DNA from: Ampullaceana balthica
Taxonomy: Eukaryota; Mollusca; Gastropoda; Lymnaeidae
Direction: 5' to 3'
DNA: 64,000 bases
Assembly (NCBI GenBank): GCA_944989445.1
Contig: CALYLW010000058.1
Span: 1,223,501-1,287,500, forward strand
Position 1 is the first letter of the stretch. Each line of letters begins with the position of its first letter. The position numbers were made by a program, and so were the translations under genes. Under the pieces are notes generated by a model, which ran no database searches, was not told where the DNA came from, and saw only the letters and a program-made list of their open reading frames with translations. This document shows positions 37,804 to 50,000 of this stretch, one piece after another.

Positions 37804-38493
37804 CCTAAGAAGATCGGATATACACCTGCACTCTGTTATCATCACATTCTGTAATCTTTGCGTGAAATAAAGTGATAGCTTATCACAACAATCAAGAAAC
37901 GTATTTGCAGGCTACGATTATTTCATTGAAAGTGATACCGTAAACAATAAAATACAATGCTGAGCTAGTGATCTGTTTATTTTTCGTTATATTTGTTTGA
38001 ATAAAAGAACCAGACAAAGTAGCTGATAAGAAAATTCTCAAATAATTGCCTCTGATATCACTATAGCTTCAAACTTGTTTAACAAAAAAATTAAAATTAA
38101 AATTGACTTACACAAAATGAATTTACTTTTTATGACCATAATACAATGTCAATGAATGTACCATGCTATACTATCTAAAAGTAATAAAAGAATCTTCTCA
38201 ATGAAATTACTAAGACTTCTCTTGTAGGAAAGAATGAACTAATGTCGAGTTCAATTGTGCTGACAATCTATCGTTTAAAAAAGAAGTGCGTGTGTGTAAA
38301 GGTGGTGGGTGGTGGTGAGAATCAAAGTATAAATTTACGTTATGGATGTTAAACTATATTTACTAATTATTTACTGTTGTTCACTTGGGATAAAAGGGAG
38401 GGGGAAGGGGAGACTTGACTTAAATGTTTTTGTCAGATTATTTTAGTAGAGGGGAATTCACGCAATGCCTGCGCCATCTTTGTTGGGGTATTA
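37804..38493. other. Unassigned DNA
   Basis: AT-rich, with no gene or transposon terminus recognised before the Helitron start at 38494. Confidence 0.5.
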
Positions 38494-40328
38494 TCTCTCT
38501 CTCTATATATAAATGAAAGTATGTATGTATGTATGTATGTATGTATGTATGTATGTATGTATGTATGTATGTATGTATGTATGTATGTATGTATGTATGT
38601 ATGTATGTATGTATGTATGTATGTATGTATGTATGTATGTATGTATGTATGTATGTATGTATGTATGTATGTATGTATGTATGTATGTATGTATGTATGT
38701 ATGTATGTATGTATGTATGTATGTATGTATGTATGTATGTATGTATGTATGTATGTATGTATGTATGTATGTATGTATGTATGTATGTATGTATGTATGT
38801 ATGTATGTATGTATGTATGTATGTATGTATGTATGTAGTATGTATGTATGTATGTATGTATGTATGTATGTATGTATGTATGTATGTATGTATGTATGTA
38901 TGTATGTATGTATGTATGTATGTATGTATGTATGTATGTATGTATGTATGTATGTATGTATGTATGTATGTATGTATGTATGTATGTATGTATGTATGTA
39001 TGTATGTATGTATGTATGTATGTATGTATGTATGTATGTATGTATGTATGTATGTATGTATGTATGTATGTATGTATGTATGTATGTATGTATGTATGTA
39101 TGTATGTATGTATGTATGTATGTATGTATGTATGTATGTATGTATGTATGTATGTATGTATGTATGTATGTATGTATGTATGTATGTATGTATGTATGTA
39201 TGTATGTATGTATGTATGTATGTATGTATGTATGTATGTATGTATGTATGTATGTATGTATGTATGTATGTATGTATGTATGTATGTATGTATGTATGTA
39301 TGTATGTATGTATGTATGTATGTATGTATGTATGTATGTATGTATGTATGTATGTATGTATGTATGTATGTATGTATGTATGTATGTATGTATGTATGTA
39401 TGTATGTATGTATGTATGTATGTATGTATGTATGTATGTATGTATGTATGTATGTATGTATGTATGTATGTATGTATGTATGTATGTATGTATGTATGTA
39501 TGTATGTATGTCCTGACTAAGCCATTCATCCGATCGCCATGAATGGATCTTAACCAAACTTTGTATACAAAAACTTGGTAGGACATATTAAAATGACAAA
39601 GGTTACTGAACTTCTAATGTCTAATTGTTCAGGGCTGGGGGCCCCAAATGTCTTTTTTGTATATATTTGAGATATTATTTCCCATTCTATTTTTTAACGA
39701 TCTTAAGAAATATATCCATGATGAAACTGAATTAAAATGAACAGCATTTTGAATTTTTTACATTTTACATCGAATGGGCTGGGGGCCCCAAATGTCTTTT
39801 TGTGTGGTATACTCTAAGATATTATTTCCCACTCAGTTTTTAACGATCTTGAGAAATATATCCACGATGAAACTGAATTTAAATGAACAGGTTTTCAAAA
39901 TGTACATCTTAAACCGAATGGGCCCAGGGCCCCCTTAATGTAATTTTTCCTTATATTAGCTATAGAAAAATTAGTTTAAGTGTTAGATAATGAGAAAATA
40001 ACTGGATTTTGACCAAACTTGGTATATAAAAACTTAAGAGCCTATATTAAATTACTATAGGGCACTGAACTCCTAATGTCCATTTCCTCGGGGCTGGGGG
40101 CCCTAAATGTGTTTTTTACTAAACGTTTAATATTGTATTCCCCATTCAATTTTACATGATATTGAGAAATATAGATACATATATTTGTTATGAAATTGAT
40201 TGAAATGAACAGATGTTCGAACGTCATATGTTAAACTGATGGGCCCGGTGAAGCTTTATGTAATTTTTTTATGTATATGTATTCCTTTTTTTTACTGAGA
40301 TCGTTGCAACACACGACGGGTCTGCTAG
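38494..40328 (+). mobile_element. Non-autonomous Helitron with giant tetranucleotide array
   Basis: It starts A|TCTCTCTCTCTATATATAAA and ends GACGGGTCTGCTAG|T, the Helitron A/T insertion frame with a CTAG end. A short hairpin (TCGT..ACGA) precedes the end. The interior after the array has three or four diverged copies, about 220 bp apart, of a block with GGGCTGGGGGCCCCAAATGT and GAACAG. No Rep/helicase. Confidence 0.75.
38517..39511. repeat. (ATGT)n microsatellite, about 1 kb
   Basis: It is an almost perfect tetranucleotide run with a single slip (ATGTAGTATG) at about 38836. Long Met-Tyr-Val-Cys or Ile-His-Thr-Tyr frames in it are artefacts of the 12-nt super-period. Confidence 0.98.
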
Positions 40329-40544
40329 TTGGTAATAATAAATATAAAATAATATCATGTAATTATGAAAGGATGAATTCAGTTGCGAACTATAAAATTC
40401 CAGATTGCCGCACCATAAAATACCAATTTATGTTTAAAATACTTTGATCTCTAAATCTAACATTACAGTTTCACTTACAAACACGACTAGTAAAATTTTT
40501 ATTTTGTTTTGCGATAATTGACTGAATAGTTTTTTTTTACACGC

Positions 40545-40850
40545 TTTTATTTAACTCACACTGTTTGTATGTTGTATGTTGTATCCGTCAAATCTTGTAA
40601 CGTAAAATTAAACCACTTTTGATGGCCCTAGAGATCTCAAAATTTTACCACAGATAGATCTTGGATGACTATACATTGTATCAAAATTTCAGATCGATCG
40701 AATGTACCGTAATTAAATAAATGCATTTTTAAGTTTATCTTTATATATAATCTGTATCCGTGCTATTATTGACTTTCACGTGAATGTCACCGGAGTTCAC
40801 CACCAGCCATCGGTGACCACATTCCAGGTGTTAAACAGCTCAGTAATACG
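40545..40850 (+). repeat. R1 interspersed repeat copy
   Basis: Begins TTTACACGCTTTTATTTAAC and contains AATTTCAGATCGATCGAATG and GTACCGTAATTAAATAAATG. It forms a direct repeat with the copy at 41629, the two bracketing a Penelope remnant. Confidence 0.8.
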
Positions 40851-40989
40851 AAACTAAATCTAAATTGACATGATAATACAAGAGGAACAACTGGAATTTG
40901 TGTAGCCTAGTTGGCCGAATTGTTAACGTAATGGATTTTCGACCTGGAGGTTTTCAATTTTCAGTTGGGGAAACTATTTTTTTAAATAC

Positions 40990-41600
40990 ATAAATTTGTA
41001 ATTAATAATCTATCTTTTTACCACCCCATGACAATCTGGTATTCAGGAGGGATAAAAATCTGCGAGACCTATTGTTTCGTAGCCGTCTGCTTATTCCATC
41101 CTCCCATCTGGGCACCAAGCCATGTGGTCGTAATCGCTGCAAGACATGTCCCTTTGTTACCCAGACTGACCAGATTGTCTTCCCTAAAGGGATATTCAAG
41201 ATTAGGAATGGCTATCTTTGTACCAGCCGCAATGTGGTCTACACCATTGTGTGTAACTCTGTCCTTTGAAGTACATTGGTGAGACGGGGAGGTTACCCTC
41301 TTGCCGTATCGCTGAGCATGTACGTGCCATTAAACAAGACAAACAGTGTCCTGTCTCCCGAAACTTCAATTGACCTGACCACATGGGCGTCGATGACATG
41401 TCTGTCACCGCCTTGGTTTCTTGTACAAACACCCCCGGCCGGGTCAGTCTGGAGAATAGACTAATCCATGAGTATGGGACTCTTACACCACATGGGATCA
41501 ACGTTATGTTCGCACTAACAAGGTGATTGATTGGCCACACCCAACCTATCCTTTTCTATATAAGCTCGTACTTTTCTCTCCTTACTTTATCCCTACTGGA
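40990..41600 (+). pseudogene. Penelope-like RT/GIY-YIG C-terminal remnant
   Basis: Frames from about 41000 read LFRSRLLIPSSHLGTKPCGR, NRCKTCPFV, CTSRNVVYTIVC and, after a one-base slip near 41270, KYIGETGRL and later SLENRLIHEYGTLTPHGIN. These match the last third of the intact copy at 31741-33529 but from a diverged family. Frameshifts and stops make it dead. Confidence 0.82.
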
Positions 41601-41628
41601 CTACTTGGATTTCACCGCAGCTAAGTGT

Positions 41629-42010
41629 TTTTTACACGCTTTTATTTAAGTCACATTGTTTGTATGTTGTATCCATCCATCCATCCATACTTCCATCCAT
41701 CCATCCTTCCTTCAAAACTTGAAACGTAAAATTATACCACTTCTGATGGTCCTAGAGATCTAATTTTTTTTTACCACAGATAGATCTTGGATGACAATGC
41801 TTTGTATCAAAATTTCAGATCAATCGAATGTACCGTATTGAAATTATTGCATTTTTAGTTTATCTATAGTCTATATATAAGCATCGGTACCCGTCTGCTT
41901 TGTTGACATCCATGAGTTCACCACGTGAACACTTCACCGTGGTATAAAACGTTGGGCGGGCGCTTATGAGGTGTTTGGTATAAAAAAAATAGTGGTAAAA
42001 AAGATGTGTG
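41629..42010 (+). repeat. R1 interspersed repeat copy
   Basis: Same block order as at 40545, extended on the right with GGGCGGGCGCTTATGAGGTG + TTTGGTATAAAA, which also appears at 27137 and in the inverted repeat at 27237-27585. A small (ATCC)n run lies at 41671-41710. Confidence 0.8.
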
Positions 42011-42209
42011 GGCTTCAGACGTGAATTTTAAAGAGTTTTTATTATAAGTTTTAAAAAATAGCTGAAAAAAGAAAGTTTTTTTTACTATAAATCCCTTATA
42101 TATGAGACATAACTAAAAGTAATGATTATGTTAAAAGCGTGTCCTTTTTAAAAAAAAAGATATTTTAAATATTTATTTATTATTATTTCGTTTTTTTCGT
42201 TTCATTTGT

Positions 42210-42296
42210 GTACTATTTGTCCGTTGAGGAAGGCTCTTTGCCGAAACGTTCGCTGTTGTGTTATGTCCTGTCAGGCCTACTAATACCCTGTTTTTA
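42210..42296 (+). mobile_element. Penelope-like 3'-end remnant
   Basis: GAGGAAGGCTCTTTGCCGAAACGTTCGCTG (split here at positions 42226-42255) is followed by GTCCTGTCAGGC and ACCCTGTTT. It is nearly the same as 4530-4615, and it may be the displaced 3' end of the remnant at 40990. Confidence 0.5.
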
Positions 42297-42319
42297 TATT
42301 ATACATTTACCTATGTAAA

Positions 42320-43100
42320 AGCCTGATTGCAGTCTCACCCCCATTACTTCAGGAGAAAACAAAAATATTTGCAGCCATTTCTGCTAACATGGGTCTCAAT
42401 ATACACAAAGGGAGGAGTAAAATCCTCAAGGTTAATGCCCCCAGTACAGCACCCATCATGCTTGAAGGAGAAGCCCTCCAGGAGGTGGACAGTTTTGTTT
42501 ACCTTGGCAACGTGGTAGATAAACAAGGTGGAACGGACACAGATTGGATAATACTGATCAAAATAAGGATTGGGAAAGCAAGAGCAGCCTTCTAACCACT
42601 CAAGAAGGTTGGGATCTCCAAAAACCTAAGCAGCAAGTTAAAAATAAGAATCTTCAACGCCATGGTGAAGCCTGTCCTGCTATATGGAGCCGAGGCGTGG
42701 AGAAAAATAGCCGTAAACCTGACAAGAATCCAGTCCTTTTTCAACAATTGTCTAAGAAGGATTCTCAGAATTCACTGGCCGGACAAGATCATCAAATAGG
42801 AACTGTGGCAGCGGCCAAATCAGAAGTCAATTGAGGAAGAGATTCTCCAGAAGCAGTGGAGGTAGATTGGTCATACACTAGGAAAACCTGCTTCCAATAC
42901 AACAAGGCAAGCCCTGAAATGGAAACCCAGGGTAAGCGAAACAGAGGCCGTCAAAGAAACACTTGGTTCAGAGAGTTGGAGGCAAACATCAAGAGAATTG
43001 ACCATGATTGGAAGATCCTAGAGAGGCTGGCCCAGGATAGAGATGCCTGGAGGTCTCTCGTAGGTGGCCTATGCCCTTGGAGGAATCGCAGACGCTGAGG
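42320..43100 (+). pseudogene. RTE-like LINE C-terminal remnant
   Basis: Frames read MGLNIHKGRSKILKVNAPST, ALQEVDSFVYLGNVVDKQGG and, after breaks, LLYGAEAWRK, LRRILRIHWPDKI, IGHTLGKPASNTTRQALKW and LERLAQDRDAWRSLVGGLCP. This is the end of a non-LTR reverse transcriptase. At least three frameshifts or stops are visible. The 5' part is missing, as usual for LINE copies. Confidence 0.85.
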
Positions 43101-43579
43101 ATGATCGGTTGATGCCCCTCGTAGACGAGAAGGCTCAACATAATGTTAAACATTTGATACAAATAATACAATTAATATATTGAAAAAAAAGAATATTTTT
43201 CATTTGTCATTGATCACTTATGAATGGACTACTTTTATAAAAGTGTATGTCTGCTTGATGTGGCTTGGCAGTAAAACAATGAGTATTTTTACAAGAGTAT
43301 AACCCAAAAAGAGTATGTAACATATTAATTTGTAATGCAAAACTGAGTTTGAATTTTTGTGTGACTTGGTCATCATCCAAAAGTTTTAAATAAAAGTTTT
43401 CTTGAATGTGAAGTAGAAATTTTAAATCTTCTTTTATAATGATAAAGATGTAATAATAATGGCGAAAAAAATCAAATAAGATGTTTTTATTGGTGTAAAT
43501 TAAGAGAAAGTTAAACATTGTCTTGGACAGACTGTATACAGGCTTGAACGTTTTTAATATTTTCTTTTCATCAAATGTT

Positions 43580-44577
43580 AGGGTCATAGTTTGGTCAGAA
43601 ATAGCCAATGTAGAGTCATAGTGTGGTCAGAAATAGCCAATGTAGAGAGTCATAGTGTAGTCAGAAATAGCCAATTTATAGAGTCATAGTATGGTCAGAA
43701 ATAGCCAATTTATAGAGTCATAGTGTGGTCAGAAATAGCCAATTTATAGAGTCATAGTGTGGCCAGAAATAGCCAATTTATAGAGTCATAGTGTGGTCAG
43801 AAATAGCCAATTTATAGAGTCATAGTGTGGTCAGAAATAGCAAATGTAGAGAGTCATAATGTGGTCAGAAATAGCCAATGTAGAGAGTCATAGTGTAGTC
43901 AGAAATAGCCAATGTAGAGAGTCATAGTGTAGTCAGAAATAGCCAATGTAGAGCGTCATAGTGTGGTCAGAAATAGCCAATGAAGAGAGTCATAGTGTGG
44001 TCAGAAATAGCCAATGTAGAGAGTCATAGTGTGGTCAGAAATAGCCAATGTAGAGAGTCATAGTGTGGTCAGAAATAGCCAATGTAGATAGTCATAGTGT
44101 GATCAGAAATAGCCAATTTAGAGAGTCGTAGTGTGGTCAGAAATAGCCAATGTAGAGAGTCATAGTGTAGTCAGAAATAGGGGACGCGGTGGTCGAGTGG
44201 CAGCGCACTGGACTGTCGAACCGATGGTCACGGGTTCGAATCCGTGTGACGGCAAGGGTTTGTTCCCGGGGCCTAGGGCGTCCCTGAGTCACCCAGCTCC
44301 GAATGGGTACCTAACACTACATGTAGTTAGGCGGCTGGGTAATGCGTGGAACCCACAAAGCCGTGGCTTGTGAATGCTGCATCACTTGCCAACAGATCAT
44401 CTGTCATGGTCTGTGGACGCAACTATCTTCTGCATAGAAGGAGCGTCTGTATAGATAAGATAAGATAAGAAATAGCCAATGCTCAGATCCACAGTGGGGT
44501 CAAGAAATAGCCAAATCGAAGAGTCATAGCGTGGTCAAGAAATAGTCAATGTGGAGAAATAAAAAGTGGTCAGAAAT
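43580..44577. repeat. 34-bp minisatellite, interrupted by a SINE
   Basis: Units of about 31-35 bp, GTCATAGTGTGGTCAGAAAT + AGCCAATGTAGAGA, run about 17 times to 44180 and resume with diverged copies after 44468. Two subtypes (AATGTAGAG and AATTTATAG) form blocks. Confidence 0.95.
44181..44467 (+). mobile_element. tRNA-derived SINE
   Basis: The tRNA-like head has A box TGGTCGAGTGG and B box GGTTCGAATCC (44233-44243), giving an internal Pol III promoter. An unrelated body follows, then the end GAAGGAGCGTCTGTATAGAT with an (AGATA)n tail. The 8-bp target duplication AGAAATAG (44173-44180, 44468-44475) lies in the minisatellite. The last 55 bp match the LINE 3' end at 51880-51960, its probable mobilising partner. 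Confidence 0.9.
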
Positions 44578-45399
44578 AACCGTTAGCTCCTGAGAGTACT
44601 TTGGGTATGTTATACCAATATGTTGATATACACAATGTGCCGGTAGAAAAACATTCTAAAACATTATACTAGTCGATGTTAAAGTCGTGAGTATTTGCAA
44701 AGAAATTCAAGTTAAGTAATAACAATCATATGTTTTGCAGAATTATTTTCCTCAATAATATTACACAGAAACAAGCCAGAAAGTTGAATTTAATGTGCAT
44801 ACCATTAATCATAATTATTAACAATCTTTTTATGCTAGAATTTGATGTTTAAATTAAAAAAAAATTAAAGTTAAAAACATGAAAAATAATGTGAAAACTT
44901 TTTCTTATTCAGAAATATTAATATTTTTTTGGTTTTGTTATTTTTTTCAAATTATTTTTATTGATTTACTAGTGTATTTCCCGTCAAAAATAACGGAAGT
45001 TTTCAAAATGGATATGTTTCAGTTTTTTTAATTGTCCCTTTTGCCTGAAAGCCGCATAGTGAATAATCAGAAAATGTAGAGACCAAGAGAGAAACTTTAA
45101 ATCTCTTTTCCATATTAACAATTTTATGTGGACGTTTGAAAATAGGTTTTTTTGTGTTGTTTGTTGGTGTTTTTTTTGGTTCTTGTGGTGTTTTTTTCCA
45201 GTATTTTTTTCAAGGCTATTTTTTGTAAGCGGTGCCCTTTCTAAAATCTAGCGTTACGAACGGATATAGCAGAGTATATATTTTGATTATATATACGATT
45301 ATATGTGTTATGAGAAAACCTCAAAGCTTAGGCTTCGCGTTATATAAGTTTGCATGAATAATAATGATATAATCAGGATAATAGTAAATGCATAGTGAA
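44578..45399. other. Unassigned AT-rich DNA
   Basis: T-rich runs with no gene, RNA or transposon terminus recognised. Confidence 0.5.
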
Positions 45400-45699
45400 T
45401 TACACACAGCATAAGGTGATACTACAGCAAAGAAGTTTGAAGTTCGAAAACAAATATTGCTGAGGAGTCAGCCGGACGTTAACTTGCGGCATTGAATAGT
45501 GCGCACCAATTATGAGTGCACCAATAATACAGCACAGTGCGCTAAAAATAAATGATGTGACTGTAATGTGATCCACATCAAGCACATCTGTGATTTGAAG
45601 CAGTTTAAGCTTCATTGTCAGTTGTTCGCCCATTTGTCCATACATTATTACCACAACATTACCAAAACATGTAAAAAATAAAATGTAATTTTTACACAT
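45400..45699 (-). CDS. Hypothetical one-TM open frame
   Basis: A 99-codon frame not explained by simple repeats. A hydrophobic stretch VTSFIFSALCCIIGALIIGA could span a membrane, followed by a hydrophilic tail. I recognise no family. Its 5' end overlaps a duplicated segment (45620-45830), so it may be a chance frame or part of an unknown transposon. Confidence 0.2.
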   Translation of the reverse strand: MCKNYILFFTCFGNVVVIMYGQMGEQLTMKLKLLQITDVLDVDHITVTSFIFSALCCIIGALIIGAHYSMPQVNVRLTPQQYLFSNFKLLCCSITLCCV

Positions 45700-46645
45700 G
45701 TTAATATAACAAAGAACTATTCATTTTGCATGAAACGTAGTAAGCAAAGTTTTTCACAGGATAACAGAAAAGATTAAAATTATCAACTGTTAATCATATT
45801 TACAATTTAATATAAACGTGTTAGTAATTCACATTCACGTTAATGGCAACGAAAAAGCAGACTCCCTGGCCAAAGCAGGTGCAGCACTGCCCCAACCAGA
45901 GACCCCAGTCACCTATCTCGGGGCAAAAACCTGGCTAAAAGACCACTTTCGGAGTAAGTGGTACCAGGAGTGGGCTGACAACACAACAGCCAGAGGGGTA
46001 TTCGCTAACATGCCCAGGCCAAGCCGTTCAGACCAGTGGTGGAACCTGAGTCGCAAACACCAGGGTTTGGTGACTCAGATGAGAACAGAACATTGCCCAA
46101 CCAACTCTTACTTTCACAGGCTAGACCACAACAGGGACTCGAACTGCCGTCATTGCAGCCAAGCCCCTGAGACAGTCGTACACCTGGTGACGTCTTGCCC
46201 GGCGCTTGATATAGCCGGGGGGGTGAGGGAGGCGGGCGAGTCCCATGTGAAGACAATGTTGTATGGCAATGCTCAGCAGATGGAGCAGATTGCCCAGGTT
46301 CTAGCCAAGGCCTTAAGAGATTAGTCTCAGGCCCTTAGAATATGTGTTTAGTTTAGTAATTCACATAAACGTTTTTATTATTGTCAAGTCAGCACCTTTT
46401 CAAGATCTATTATGACTTGTCAGTTTATGCGCCCATTGGTCCATACATTATTACCTTTACATTATCAAAAACATGTAAATAAAAAATTGTAACTATTAAC
46501 AAATATGAATAACAACGAACTATTTATTTTGAATGAAACCTTTGAAGTAAAGTTAATCACTGGAAAAAAAGAAAATATTAAAGTATCAACAGTTAATCGT
46601 ATATACAATTTAATATACACGTTTTAGGAATTCTAATGATCCTAC
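45620..46645. repeat. Direct segmental duplication of about 210 bp around a LINE
   Basis: 45620-45830 and 46435-46640 share GCCCAT.TGTCCATACATTA, ACATGTAAA.AAT, GAACTATT.ATTTTG and CAACTGTTAATC / ACAATTTAATATA. Each copy is followed by a different insertion at the same internal point. Confidence 0.75.
45833..46350 (+). pseudogene. LINE RNase H / C-terminal remnant
   Basis: The frame 45842-46324 reads GNEKADSLAKAGAALPQPET, the end of an RNase H domain as found after the RT in I-type LINEs. Then come LVTQMRTEHCPTNSYFHRLD and CRHCSQAPETVVHLVTSCP, a zinc-knuckle tail. It is open to its natural stop but lacks everything upstream. Flanking TTAGTAATTCACAT copies (45819-45832 and about 46353) look like its target duplication. 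Confidence 0.8.
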
Positions 46646-47150
46646 ATGTGGAAGAAAATCAGAAGCCCCGAGCCTAATGCTCTTCATGGGTCTTCCTGGA
46701 AGATCCCTCCCAGCTATCTGGCCCCCTCCCACAGAAAAGGACGTGACAGCTGGGAACCCCCCCGGAGCGGTCGCTTCTGAAGCGGCCACCTGGGCATCCA
46801 GGACATAAAGTCGAAGATGCCCCCCACTAAGTTAGCCTCACAAGGAGGGGTGGAATTGCCTTACTATGACCCGCTACCACTTTGGCGCCACCCCGGCAAA
46901 GCATACGAGTCTCAATGGTTAGGATCGCCGCTATGCGGGAGATCATCAATGACCTACCTAGAGTGCAACCCCCACTGGAAGGTTTCCTCAGAGCTGGCGT
47001 CCAATGCGTTCTTCGCGGTACCTTTTGCTAATCCGTACTGGCGCTCCTGGCCCTAAACCGGCACCGCTCGATGGCGTTGCTAGTAAGTTTAAGGAGACGA
47101 AACGGTCGCTTCGGATTTACCCGACCCTCAACGGGTACTTTGGTATTCTA
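46637..47150. mobile_element. GC-rich insertion of unknown class
   Basis: A GC-rich block is bounded by ATTCTAAT on both sides (46631-46638 and about 47144), inside the second copy of the duplicated segment. It may be a LINE 3' UTR. No protein was recognised. Confidence 0.4.
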
Positions 47151-47796
47151 ATAAACGTTTTCATTATTGTCAAGTCAGCATCCATTCCAGTTCTATATTA
47201 AAAACAAAGATTTTTGTTTTTGTTCCAAATTAGTCTAAGACGCATTAAAATATTACATTTAAATAACAATCAAACAAAAACTATTGTGGGGAGGAGTCCG
47301 ATTTTTAAATATGTTATTATTTTAAACATACAAATATGCAATCTCAAAGTGTATAAAAGAAAAACAAACGCTAAACTGAAGCATACGTTGGCAAATTTCA
47401 TTTGCAGTAATAAATAATGGCTTTGTAGTTCAAAACGCATCGAAACTTGACAACCAAACGACAACCAATTGTAAATTTCATAAACCGAAAAACGAATGTT
47501 ATATATTAATATGGAAAATTCAATTTATAATTATGTACGTAATATTGACATGGACACATACACACAAAAAAACGGACATTTAATAAAAAAAAATAATAAT
47601 ATTAATCACGTCAAATAAAACATGGCTCTTTTTAATTCGTTCCCTTCACACATTAATAAAAGCTCAAATAATGACGTCACGTCACAATATTTTATGGCGA
47701 GAAACACATTTTTTAATCTCGAAAGCAACATTTTTACTTCTATATATTTTGTTTAATCGGAAGTCACCTCGCATAGCGTCACGGACAGACAGATAT

Positions 47797-47892
47797 GACT
47801 CTTATCTTATCTGTTACAGACGCTTTATCTATACAGAAGTTTATTGCGTTCTACGCATATCTATGGTTTGTGTTTAGTCCTGCAGACGTGAC
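47797..47892 (-). mobile_element. LINE 3'-tail solo (5'-truncated)
   Basis: On the minus strand it carries CAGGACTAAACACAAACCAT then GCGTAGAACGCAATAA, TTCTGTATAG, GCGTCTGTAACAGATAAG. This is the same 3' end as the LINE at 51880-52455, with the (AGATA)n tail. Only about 95 bp were inserted. Confidence 0.8.
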
Positions 47893-48886
47893 AGAGATTG
47901 CAAATTATGTATATTGATGATTGTGAGTAGTTTAGGTGCGGGAAAAAGCGTTTGATCGCCATTTGTAATAAAAAGATTTTTTAAAAAGCTAAAAGTCAAT
48001 GTTTCATAAATGTTTAAAAAAAAATAATCTACGCAAGTATAATACCTTTTGTTTTCTTTTTTTTAAAAATTGAAAATTAAACATATCTTTGTTGTTTTTA
48101 TTTTCTATCTATTGGCTTCATTTTCCGCTCAAGTCTACAACACTTAACCCCGAAGAATATGATTTTTACATTGAGACGTCGAAATATGATGACTATAATT
48201 ACACAGGTAACAATGTCCAGTTATTAAGTCATTAAATTAGAATTGACACATCAAGACGGGTTTGAAGATGCCCCAGGTCAGATGGATGTCTGGATTTTGA
48301 AACACAAGTGCACTTTTTGCTGTTAATGACGGAGGTCACGAACTACCTCCGCGTTACGATAAGGTTGTAGCAGGTGTCTGGTCTTAGGATCTCATAAATT
48401 TATGTGTGATACAGTATACTATCATTGGCTGGGTTACAGTACTGCCGTTACAATAACACGAGATCTCATAGGTCATAGATTGTAAAGAACGATCTACTGT
48501 CGAAGACTATAACATAATTGTTCGATGTATCAGCATTACTTGTGACGTGTGAGGTAAAACAGTGAGTCTCAAAAAGGGCGGTACCAGGGGTGGTCCTTAG
48601 TGAGATTAAAAGAAGATTCAAACATTCATTTCTGGGACAAATTTTATTTTAACATTTACGTGTACCCATTATTTAAAATATCTGAATGTCTAAACTATGT
48701 ATTGGTTTTAATATAAGTGTAGCTAAAACCCTGGTAGCAATACACACATGGAAGAATAAAGTATATAAGTTACATTACAAAGTTAGTCGTGAGATGCTCT
48801 GTGGTGCGATCAATTATTGAATGAATTATTTACTTTTATAAAAAAAAATCATGTGAGCTATGCAAACTGATTAGTGGTGTCACAAC
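47893..48886. other. Unassigned DNA
   Basis: No gene or transposon terminus recognised up to the hAT target site at 48879. Confidence 0.5.
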
Positions 48887-50000
48887 CAGAGGCGTAACTA
48901 GGATTTTGGCGCCCTTGGCTAATTGCTTTTTGGCGCCCTTGATAAATTGACAAGTTTCAGCTTTGCGATTTTTTCATTTGTTAGAAAAAAAAATTGAATT
49001 TCTCTTATTTTATTCATGACAATAATTACGTAGTCTGACAGTGACAGTCATACAACGTGAATATAAAAAATGAATAAGACAGGAACAATACTAATTTGCA
49101 GTGTATTATTTACTAAATAATACCAAATAAATTGGTTGATCAAACGGGATATTGTTGAGACAATAAAGACTACAGCAAAACTTGAAGTATCATGTCATTG
49201 TATTATAAATAAAAACAATTGTATCAATGCGTCATACTCATACTCATGATCTCAGATATAACGATAGAAACTCACAATTAAAAGTATATTTAAGTAACAC
49301 TTCACCGACTACAGCTAAGCACTTCTGTTAGCTGGCGTATTGGTGTGTTGTTAATACAGTCGGACCTCTCTAAGTCGAAATCAAGGGGGGAAAATATTCA
49401 ACTTATGCAGTTATCTAGTTAAGGAAACTGGCGTAATAGGCACAGATTAATCAAGGACAATGTTGATATTGAGAGGGGGGGGGCAGCGGCTAGAAGGCTA
49501 GAAAGGAAAGAGGGGCGGTGATGTTTCATATGAAAGCAGCCAACTTGCTTTGACATACCGACACATGCCAGTGAGAGGAGACACTTCCCCTCCCTTCCCC
49601 CCCCACTTTACTCCTTCGACAGTGGGATGGGGCTAGTAAGATTTTTCTTTTTAAACGAAAGACTGTAAAATCATATTGACATTTGTATGATAATAAGCCC
49701 CGCAAAGGTCACAAACATAATCATATATATATTTATCCTCAATTATCTCTGACTCACTCACTGTGGCCTAACGCTAAGGGACATCACTTTTCTTTTTTTT
49801 AAAATTGAAAATATAGAATTAAAATCATAATCATTTTGGTTTCCAGATTAACAGTAACAACGCACGAACCTTTGACGTCAGCATTTATGTTGTAAACAGT
49901 GCGGACTGACTCAAAGAGTTATTTTTTGGTGCAGTAATTTGGTGCGCTGCTTTCTAAAATTAGTTTTAAAAAATCGTGTGGTGATTAGCACTGTAAAAAA

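Noticed and set aside
38433..39586. Long open frames of Ile-His-Thr-Tyr or Met-Tyr-Val-Cys repeats
   Set aside because: They are translations of the (ATGT)n microsatellite, open in every frame without stops; no gene signals.
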